8,741 nt of DNA from positions 1 through 8,741 of the forward strand of contig CAXUEL010000145.1 in the NCBI GenBank assembly GCA_964249915.1, written 5' to 3'. Within the stretch, counting starts at the first letter, position 1; each line of letters opens with the position of its first letter. Both the position numbers and the translations under genes were made by a program. Of the stretch, positions 1 to 4,827 are shown one piece after another. This DNA is from Lichenicola sp964249915 (GTDB lineage: Bacteria > Pseudomonadota > Alphaproteobacteria > Acetobacterales > Acetobacteraceae). Below the pieces are notes generated by a model. That model searched no databases. It saw only the letters and a list, made by a program, of their open reading frames with translations, and was not told the origin of the DNA.

Positions 1-470
1 GCACCGGGCGGGGGATGGCGGCCTGGGCGGACCGGCCGGGACTGCCGCCGGCGCCGTGCCGGTTCAGCGCGATCCGGCTGGCGCCAGCGCGGGACGCGTT
101 GCGCGCGGCGATCGCGGAGCGGTTCGGGGCGATGCTGGCGCAGGGCGCGCTGGGCGAGGTGGAGGCGCTGCTGGCGCAGGGCCTGCCGCCGTCGTTGCCG
201 GCGATGCGGGCGCACGGGGTGCCGGAGCTGGCGGCGGTGCTGCGCGGGACGACGACGCTGGAGGCGGCATCAAGGCGGGCCGTGTTGCTGCAGGGGCAGT
301 ATACCAAGCGCCAGGCGACCTGGTTCGCGCATCATCCCCTGGCGAGCCCGGAGCGGACCCGGGTGGCGTGCGCTCGCATGGCTGATATGACGCAACAAAT
401 GGAAAGAACAGTAGCCGAATTGTTGTCGTTCGTTGTCGCCGATGTTGACGCGTCGCGGCGGGACGCATAG
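1..470 (+). CDS. miaA: tRNA dimethylallyltransferase MiaA, C-terminal part (5' end outside window)
   Basis: MiaA transfers a dimethylallyl group to N6 of A37 next to the anticodon of tRNAs that read UNN codons. The reading frame is open to the left edge (first whole codon at 3), so only the last 155 residues are seen. The visible part starts with TGRG, matching the family's TGR motif, then RFGAMLAQGALGEVEAL, PAMRAHGVPEL, and the C-terminal signature QYTKRQATWF. The tail TQQMERTVAELLSFV matches the usual alphaproteobacterial ending, so the 46 residues after the TW motif belong to MiaA. The P-loop and catalytic N-terminal half lie outside the window. Two residues just before QYTKRQ are QG, where many MiaA proteins have TR. 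The stop at 468-470 lies 37 nt before ilvB, so readthrough from miaA into the ilv operon is possible. Identification is by remembered family motifs. Confidence 0.9.
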   Translation, partial: TGRGMAAWADRPGLPPAPCRFSAIRLAPARDALRAAIAERFGAMLAQGALGEVEALLAQGLPPSLPAMRAHGVPELAAVLRGTTTLEAASRRAVLLQGQYTKRQATWFAHHPLASPERTRVACARMADMTQQMERTVAELLSFVVADVDASRRDA

Positions 471-473
471 GAC
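445..473 (+). promoter_or_regulatory. Candidate sigma-70-type promoter for the ilv operon
   Basis: A TTGACG box at 445-450 is followed, after 17 nt, by TAGGAC at 468-473. The -35 box is good (5 of 6) and the -10 box poor (3 of 6). It lies at the end of miaA, directly after a stretch (about 378-450) with clearly lower GC (about 47%) than the surroundings. Transcription from here would give a leader of only about 28 nt before the ilvB start. This is inference from sequence alone. Confidence 0.3.
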
Positions 474-484
474 AACCCGCCCGC
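455..484 (+). other. Imperfect hairpin between miaA and ilvB
   Basis: GCGGCGGG at 455-462 can pair with CCGC (481-484) and CCCG (476-479), with one bulged C at 480 and a 13-nt loop. The stem has 8 G-C pairs and spans the miaA stop codon. It ends 12 nt before the ilvB ribosome binding site. No T-run follows, so it is not a normal intrinsic terminator. It would form only in transcripts that read through from miaA, because the candidate ilv promoter overlaps it. Confidence 0.35.
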
Positions 485-496
485 TCACGTCGCGGC

Positions 497-501
497 AGGA
501 G
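497..501 (+). promoter_or_regulatory. Ribosome binding site deciding the ilvB start
   Basis: AGGAG lies 6 nt before the ATG at 508. It favours that ATG over the in-frame upstream TTG at 433 and ATG at 442, which would overlap miaA and have no comparable site. Confidence 0.75.
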
Positions 502-507
502 CACGAG

Positions 508-2340
508 ATGAACGCCAGCACCGACCTGAAGGACAGCCTCGCTCCGCGCGACGGCCAGGCGATCAGCCTGGCGGCCAGCAACGGCGCCGAGGTGCTGCTC
601 CGGGTGCTGCAGGCGCAGGGGGTCGAGGTGGTGTTCGGCTATCCCGGCGGGGCGGTGCTGCCGATCTACGACGCCTTGTTCAAGCAGGACACGATCCGGC
701 ACATCCTGGTGCGGCACGAGCAGGCGGCGGTGCATGCGGCGGAGGGCTATGCGCGCTCCACCGGCAAGGTGGGCGTGGTGCTGGTGACGTCGGGGCCGGG
801 GGCGACCAACGCGGTGACCGGGCTGGTCGACGCGCTGATGGATTCGATCCCCCTGGTGTGCCTGACCGGGCAGGTGCCGACGCACATGATCGGCAACGAC
901 GCGTTCCAGGAGGCCGACACCACCGGGATCACCCGGCCGGCGACCAAGCACAACTACCTGGTCAAGCGGCCGGGCGACCTCGCGCGCACGGTGCACGAGG
1001 CGTTCTACGTGGCGCGCAGCGGACGTCCGGGGCCGGTGGTGGTGGACCTGCCGAAGGACATCATGGTCGGGCCTGCCAACTACGTCGCGGCCTCCGAGGC
1101 GCCGCACCGGTCGTACCGGCCGGTGCGCGAGCCGGCGCGCGACGCGGTCGAGGCTGCGGTGGCGGCGATGAAAGGGGCGCGGCGGCCGCTGTTCTACACC
1201 GGCGGCGGGGTGATCAACTCCGGGCCGGCGGCGTCGGAGGCGCTGGTGCGGCTGGTGCGTTCGACCGGGTTCCCGTGCACCTCGACGCTGATGGGACTGG
1301 GGGCCTATCCGACCACCGACCGGCAGTTCCTCGGCATGCTGGGAATGCACGGGACATACGAGGCGAACCTCGCCACCCATGGCTGCGACGTGCTGATCAA
1401 CATCGGCGCGCGGTTCGACGACCGGGTGACCGGGCGGCTGGACGCGTTCTCGCCCGGCTCGACCAAGATCCATGTCGACATCGACGCGTCGTCGATCAAC
1501 AAGATCGTGCGCGTCGACATCCCGGTGCTGGGCGATGCCGGACGCGCCATCGAGATGATGATCGAGGCGTGGGAGCGGGACGACACGGCGGTCGACCGCG
1601 ACGCGCTGGCGGGCTGGTGGCGGCAGATCGAGGCGTGGCGGGCGATCGACAGCCTGGCGTACCGGCAGGACCCGTCGCCGGCGGCGGTGATCAAGCCGCA
1701 GCACGCGATCAGGCGGCTGTACGCGCTGTCGCGCGAGACGGGGCGGGACACCTTCGTGACCACGGAGGTCGGGCAGCACCAGATGTGGGCGGCGACGCAC
1801 TTCCAGTATGACCGCCCGAACCGGTGGATGACGTCGGGCGGACTCGGCACCATGGGCTACGGGCTGCCGGCGGCGGTGGGGGTGCAGGTGGCGCATCCCG
1901 ACGCGCTGGTGGTCGACATCGCCGGCGAGGCGTCGACGCTGATGAACATCCAGGAGCTGGGCACGATCGCGCAGTACCGGCTGCCGGTGAAGCTGTTCAT
2001 CCTGAACAACCGCTACATGGGCATGGTGCGGCAGTGGCAGGAGCTGCTGCACGGCAGCCGCTATTCGCAGAGCTACAGCGAGGCGCTGCCGGACTTCGTC
2101 AAGCTGGCGGACGCGTTCGGAGCCACGGGGATGCGGGCTGCCAACCTCGGCGAGCTGGACGACGTGATCCGGCGCATGCTGGCGCATGACGGGCCGGTGA
2201 TCGCCGACATCTGCGTCGACGAGGCGGAGAACTGCTATCCGATGATCCCGTCGGGTGCCGCGCACAACGAGATGATCCTGGGTCCCGAGCAGAGCGAGCA
2301 GGCCGCCCGGATCACCGACGAAGGCCTGATGCTGGTCTGA
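508..2340 (+). CDS. ilvB: Acetohydroxyacid (acetolactate) synthase, large catalytic subunit
   Basis: This 610-residue ThDP- and FAD-dependent enzyme condenses two pyruvates to acetolactate, or pyruvate with 2-oxobutyrate to acetohydroxybutyrate. It is the first common step of valine, leucine and isoleucine synthesis, in the cytoplasm. The N-terminal ThDP (PYR) domain carries GYPGGAVLPIYDAL (44-57) and the catalytic Glu71 in VRHEQAA. GQVPTHMIGNDAFQEAD follows at 121-137. The central FAD-binding domain has GARFDDRVTGRLDAF (300-314). The C-terminal ThDP (PP) domain has GGLGTMGYGLPAA (444-456) and the metal/diphosphate motif GEAS (473-476) ending in NN (500-501). The family's usual motif begins GD, so Glu474 replaces the normal Asp. 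The length is normal. The gene lies directly after miaA and 91 nt before ilvN, which encodes its regulatory partner. End-product control through IlvN is known for the family. Confidence 0.97.
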   Translation: MNASTDLKDSLAPRDGQAISLAASNGAEVLLRVLQAQGVEVVFGYPGGAVLPIYDALFKQDTIRHILVRHEQAAVHAAEGYARSTGKVGVVLVTSGPGATNAVTGLVDALMDSIPLVCLTGQVPTHMIGNDAFQEADTTGITRPATKHNYLVKRPGDLARTVHEAFYVARSGRPGPVVVDLPKDIMVGPANYVAASEAPHRSYRPVREPARDAVEAAVAAMKGARRPLFYTGGGVINSGPAASEALVRLVRSTGFPCTSTLMGLGAYPTTDRQFLGMLGMHGTYEANLATHGCDVLINIGARFDDRVTGRLDAFSPGSTKIHVDIDASSINKIVRVDIPVLGDAGRAIEMMIEAWERDDTAVDRDALAGWWRQIEAWRAIDSLAYRQDPSPAAVIKPQHAIRRLYALSRETGRDTFVTTEVGQHQMWAATHFQYDRPNRWMTSGGLGTMGYGLPAAVGVQVAHPDALVVDIAGEASTLMNIQELGTIAQYRLPVKLFILNNRYMGMVRQWQELLHGSRYSQSYSEALPDFVKLADAFGATGMRAANLGELDDVIRRMLAHDGPVIADICVDEAENCYPMIPSGAAHNEMILGPEQSEQAARITDEGLMLV

Positions 2341-2367
2341 GGACTGCGAAGCCTTATCATCAGGTTT

Positions 2368-2389
2368 CCAAAGGACGACCGTCCTTTGG
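2368..2389 (+). repeat. Perfect inverted repeat 1 in the ilvB-ilvN gap
   Basis: CCAAAGGACG (2368-2377) and CGTCCTTTGG (2380-2389) are exact reverse complements separated by AC. In RNA this would form a 9-bp stem with a GACC loop. It begins 27 nt after the ilvB stop. It sits just upstream of a second hairpin, and the pair looks like one composite element. It may be a copy of a dispersed palindromic repeat, but no second copy is present in this window. Confidence 0.75.
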
Positions 2390-2394
2390 CGGGT

Positions 2395-2417
2395 CCAGGG
2401 CGGCGCCCTGGCCTTTT
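2395..2417 (+). other. Perfect hairpin 2 in the ilvB-ilvN gap, followed by four Ts
   Basis: CCAGGGC (2395-2401) pairs exactly with GCCCTGG (2405-2411) around a GGC loop. CCTTTTCC follows, with four Ts at 2414-2417. It could act as a weak terminator or attenuator, or as an RNA stabiliser between ilvB and ilvN. The T-run is short and the ilvN ribosome binding site (GAGGAA, 2421-2426) starts 3 nt after it. Full termination is therefore unlikely, and a dispersed repeat is an equally good explanation. Confidence 0.6.
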
Positions 2418-2431
2418 CCCGAGGAACGATC

Positions 2432-2947
2432 ATGTCCCCGCAAGAGGAGCCGCAGGTGACCGCGGTGATCGCCGTGCTGGTGGAGAACGAGAGCGGCGTG
2501 CTGGCGCGCGTGATCGGGCTGTTCTCGGGACGCGGCTACAACATCGAGAGCCTGACGGTGGCGCCGGTCGAGGAGGGCGGCAACCGGTCGCGGATCAACA
2601 TCGTCACCTCCGGCACGCCGATGGTGATCGAGCAGATCAAGGCGCTGCTGTATCGCCTGGTGCCGGTGCACAAGGTGTCGGACCTGACGCAGAGCGGGCC
2701 GCACGTCGCGCGCGAGATGGCGCTGGTCAAGGTGGTGTCGACCGGCGAGCCGCGCACCGAGGCGCTGCGCGTGGCGGAAGCGTTCCGGGCACGGGCGGTG
2801 GACACCACCACCGGCTCGTTCGTGTTCGAGCTGACCGGGGCGCCGGAGAAGATCGAGACGTTCATCGACCTGATGCGGCCGCTCGGCCTGGTCGAGGTGT
2901 CGCGCACCGGGATCGCCGCCATCGCCCGCGGGCCGCGGACCATCTGA
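2432..2947 (+). CDS. ilvN: Acetohydroxyacid synthase, small regulatory subunit
   Basis: This 171-residue protein activates the catalytic subunit IlvB and confers feedback inhibition, classically by valine. An N-terminal ACT domain (about 9-85) contains VENESGVLARVIGLFSGRG and YNIESLTVAP. Gly22 and Asn37 match Gly14 and Asn29 of E. coli IlvH, residues known to affect valine sensitivity, so the valine site looks intact. The C-terminal domain (about 95-168) includes REMALVKV and the tail VSRTGIAAIARG. Length and architecture match the IlvH/IlvN long form. The ATG at 2432 has GAGGAA 5 nt upstream. ilvC follows after 34 nt. The 91-nt gap before the gene holds two hairpins that could affect the large:small subunit ratio. 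The symbol ilvH would fit equally well. Confidence 0.96.
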   Translation: MSPQEEPQVTAVIAVLVENESGVLARVIGLFSGRGYNIESLTVAPVEEGGNRSRINIVTSGTPMVIEQIKALLYRLVPVHKVSDLTQSGPHVAREMALVKVVSTGEPRTEALRVAEAFRARAVDTTTGSFVFELTGAPEKIETFIDLMRPLGLVEVSRTGIAAIARGPRTI

Positions 2948-2981
2948 CTTCCGTCCTTTCCCCACCAAGGAGAACCTGACC

Positions 2982-4001
2982 ATGCGCGTCTATTACGACC
3001 GCGATGCCGACGTGAGCCTGATCAAGGGGCGCAAGGTCGCGATCATCGGCTACGGCAGCCAGGGACATGCCCACGCCAACAACCTCAAGGACAGCGGGGT
3101 CGCCGAGCTGGTGGTGGGGCTGCGTCCGGGCTCGGGGGGCGTGCCCAAGGCGGAGGCGGCCGGGATCCGGGTGATGGGTCCGTCGGACGCGGCGGCGTGG
3201 GCCGACGTGGTGATGGTGCTGACGCCGGACGAGCTGCAGGGCGACCTGTATGCCGAGCACCTGCACCGCAACCTGCGGGAGGGGGCGGCGATCGCCTTCG
3301 CGCACGGACTCGCGGTGCATTTCCGGGTGATCGAGCCGCGGCCGGACCTGGACGTGTTCATGATCGCGCCGAAGGGCCCCGGCCACACCGTGCGCTCGGA
3401 GTACCAGCGCGGCGGCGGGGTGCCGTGCCTGGTGGCGGTGGCGCAGGATCCGTCCGGCAACGCGCTGGAGATCGCGCTGTCCTATGCCAGCGCCATCGGC
3501 GGCGGGCGGGCCGGGATCATCGAGACCACGTTCAAGGAGGAGTGCGAGACCGACCTGTTCGGCGAGCAGGCGGTGCTGTGCGGCGGTCTGGTCGAGCTGA
3601 TCCGCGCCGGGTTCGAGACGCTGGTGGAAGGCGGCTACGCGCCGGAGATGGCGTATTTCGAGTGCCTGCACGAGGTGAAGCTGATCGTGGACCTGATCTA
3701 CGAGGGCGGCATCGCCAACATGAACTACTCGATCTCCAACACCGCGGAGTACGGCGAGTACGTCACCGGCCCGCGAATCGTCACCGCCGAGACCAAGGCG
3801 GAGATGAAGCGGGTGCTGGCCGACATCCAGAGCGGCACCTTCACGCGCAACTGGCTGCTGGAGAACAAGGTCGGGCAGGTGGGGTTCAAGGCGACGCGGG
3901 CTCGGGTCAACGCGCACCAGATCGAGCAGGTCGGCGAGAAGCTGCGCGCGATGATGCCGTGGATCGGCAAGAACCTGCTGGTGGACAGGACGCGGAACTG
4001 A
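2982..4001 (+). CDS. ilvC: Ketol-acid reductoisomerase, class I
   Basis: This 339-residue enzyme converts acetolactate or acetohydroxybutyrate to the dihydroxy acids by Mg2+-dependent alkyl migration and NAD(P)H reduction. It is the second common step of branched-chain amino acid synthesis. The Rossmann motif GYGSQGHAHANNL is at 23-35. The cofactor loop is at 48-54 (RPGSGGV). His108 lies in AFAHG, and Lys131 in APKGPGH. The knotted C-terminal domain carries the metal ligands Asp191 and Glu195 (TDLFGEQ) and Glu227 and Glu231 (YFECLHE), with the substrate Ser252 in SISNTAEYG. Length is typical of class I. Compared with most relatives, the loop position usually held by Ser/Thr (or Asp) is Gly53, and the common HG-[FL]-NI reads HGLAV (108-112). 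The start has AAGGAGA 8 nt upstream. Its position after ilvB and ilvN indicates one operon. Confidence 0.97.
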   Translation: MRVYYDRDADVSLIKGRKVAIIGYGSQGHAHANNLKDSGVAELVVGLRPGSGGVPKAEAAGIRVMGPSDAAAWADVVMVLTPDELQGDLYAEHLHRNLREGAAIAFAHGLAVHFRVIEPRPDLDVFMIAPKGPGHTVRSEYQRGGGVPCLVAVAQDPSGNALEIALSYASAIGGGRAGIIETTFKEECETDLFGEQAVLCGGLVELIRAGFETLVEGGYAPEMAYFECLHEVKLIVDLIYEGGIANMNYSISNTAEYGEYVTGPRIVTAETKAEMKRVLADIQSGTFTRNWLLENKVGQVGFKATRARVNAHQIEQVGEKLRAMMPWIGKNLLVDRTRN

Positions 4002-4019
4002 GGCGCGTCACCGGGACGT

Positions 4020-4044
4020 GCATCGAGGCGGCGAACCTCGGTGC
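4020..4044 (+). other. Hairpin between ilvC and the DUF3140 gene
   Basis: GCATCGAGG (4020-4028) pairs with CCTCGGTGC (4036-4044) around a CGGCGAA loop. This gives nine pairs, one of them G-U. No T-run follows. It lies 18 nt after the ilvC stop. It could protect the 3' end of an ilvC message, or partly separate ilvC expression from the small gene downstream. Confidence 0.5.
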
Positions 4045-4070
4045 TGCCCGGCCGTTCGTCGCGCAGCAAC

Positions 4071-4075
4071 GGGAG
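4071..4075 (+). promoter_or_regulatory. Ribosome binding site deciding the DUF3140 gene start
   Basis: GGGAG lies 7 nt before the ATG at 4083. The frame is also open upstream, but family similarity begins only after this ATG. Confidence 0.6.
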
Positions 4076-4082
4076 CGCGCCG

Positions 4083-4436
4083 ATGGCGGATGACCACCAG
4101 GAGATCGTGAAGTCCTTCGGGGAGGCGGTGAACATGACGCCTGCCGCCCTGGAGAAGTGGCTCGACAGCGACGAGTCGAAGTCGGTGGGCTGGGCGGACG
4201 GGGCCAACAAGAAGGAAGCCGGCGGCACCGAGGCGGTCGGCCACAAGGAAGGGCACCGGATCGTCGAGATCAAGCACAAGAAGGCGGCGGACCTGACCGA
4301 GGACGACTACGCGCACATGAAGAAGGTGGTGGGCTACGTGCACCGCCACCTGGCCCAGCGCCCGTCGGGCGACGTGGAGCACAGCCGCTGGCGGGCGTCG
4401 CTGATGAACTGGGGACACGATCCGCTGAAGGACTGA
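4083..4436 (+). CDS. DUF3140 family protein
   Basis: A 117-residue, highly charged, soluble protein with no signal peptide or membrane segment. It matches what I remember of DUF3140 over nearly its whole length. The stretches are VNMTPAALEKWLDSDESKSVGW (18 onward), VGHKEGHRIVEI, the Lys-rich HKKAADLTEDDYAHMKKVVGYV, then HRHLAQRP and the closing MNWGHDPLK. Function is unknown to me. The conserved basic and histidine-rich core would suit binding of nucleic acid or another polyanion, but that is a guess. The gene begins 81 nt after ilvC and is bracketed by hairpins at 4020-4044 and 4446-4484. It may be the last, loosely coupled member of the ilv transcript, or be expressed on its own. No functional link to branched-chain synthesis is implied by its sequence. 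Confidence 0.85.
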   Translation: MADDHQEIVKSFGEAVNMTPAALEKWLDSDESKSVGWADGANKKEAGGTEAVGHKEGHRIVEIKHKKAADLTEDDYAHMKKVVGYVHRHLAQRPSGDVEHSRWRASLMNWGHDPLKD

Positions 4437-4445
4437 CGGCCGGAG

Positions 4446-4484
4446 CCGCTCACCCGACCACCGGCACCAGTGACGGGTGAGCGG
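4446..4484 (+). terminator. 11-bp perfect hairpin after the DUF3140 gene (probable transcript end)
   Basis: CCGCTCACCCG (4446-4456) and CGGGTGAGCGG (4474-4484) are exact reverse complements around a 17-nt loop. The hairpin starts 9 nt after the DUF3140 stop. No U-tract follows, so it is not a classic intrinsic terminator. Its strength and position suggest a 3'-end-forming or stabilising structure closing the ilv transcript. Confidence 0.5.
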
Positions 4485-4651
4485 TGCGATCCGGCGGCGA
4501 TGCCGGCGCACCGATCGCGGCGATCTTGGCCGTCTTGCGGTTTCGTCCAGTCCCGGCCTGCGGCTTTCCCGTTCTCGCACGGGGCGATGGGGCAGCCGGA
4601 GCCGGCTGGCCAGCACGCCGCCGACATTCGGACCTGCGCGACGGCCGCAGC

Positions 4652-4681
4652 CTGCCGACCCATGAACCGCATGCAGATAAT
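4652..4681 (+). promoter_or_regulatory. Weak candidate promoter for the downstream unknown gene
   Basis: GATAAT at 4676-4681 matches the -10 consensus at five of six positions. A poor -35 (CTGCCG, 4652-4657, three of six) lies 18 nt upstream. The spot is one of the few AT-rich patches in the gap. Transcription from it would give a leader of about 140 nt. An alternative TTGACG at 4688-4693 lacks a matching -10. Confidence 0.25.
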
Positions 4682-4817
4682 GGTCATTTGACGCTGTTCG
4701 GGACGTGCGCCAGGGTGGCGGCACGGGCTGGACGGCCCGATCGGCCACCTGCGGCCGGGTCATCCCGGCGCGTCGGCGGCACGGCCCGTGCATGTCGTTC
4801 GCCCAGCAACCGGCAGC

Positions 4818-4822
4818 AGGAG
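4818..4822 (+). promoter_or_regulatory. Ribosome binding site deciding the start of the unknown 651-residue protein
   Basis: AGGAG lies 5 nt before the ATG at 4828. The same frame is open back to 4705, including an in-frame ATG at 4792, but those starts lack such a site. Another ATG follows at 4837, so a start 3 codons later cannot be excluded. Confidence 0.65.
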
Positions 4823-4827
4823 CATTC

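Larger units (their letters stand above)
4485..4827. other. Intergenic stretch without a convincing gene
   Basis: Short open frames occur on both strands, for example a plus-strand frame at 4470-4691 and a minus-strand one at 4334-4687. None has a recognisable family motif, a good ribosome binding site or the G/C-ending codon pattern of the neighbours. No tRNA-like or rRNA-like sequence is visible. The stretch contains a locally AT-richer patch near 4670-4692 with a possible promoter, and otherwise nothing I can name. It could hold a decayed gene, an untranslated leader of the following gene or a small RNA. Confidence 0.5.

Noticed and set aside
452..496. Direct repeat GTCGCGGC at 452-459 and 489-496
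   Set aside because: Eight bases of pure GC-rich sequence can recur by chance, and no further copies or spacing pattern support a binding site.
433..507. Upstream TTG/ATG extension of ilvB
   Set aside because: It would overlap miaA and lacks a ribosome binding site. AGGAG at 497-501 fits the ATG at 508, and family similarity begins later.
64..2433. 789-codon open frame on the minus strand opposite miaA and ilvB
   Set aside because: It is a shadow of G/C-ending codons in ilvB. The translation is Arg/His/Pro-rich with no known motif, while the plus strand encodes unmistakable IlvB.
4334..4687. Possible minus-strand gene in and left of the gap before the unknown gene
   Set aside because: It overlaps the DUF3140 gene, shows no recognisable motif or ribosome binding site, and has codon use unlike the real genes.
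4779..4791. Palindrome GCACGG-C-CCGTGC upstream of the unknown gene, a possible operator
   Set aside because: Six-base arms around one base are expected by chance in GC-rich sequence of this length, and no repeat of the site is seen nearby.
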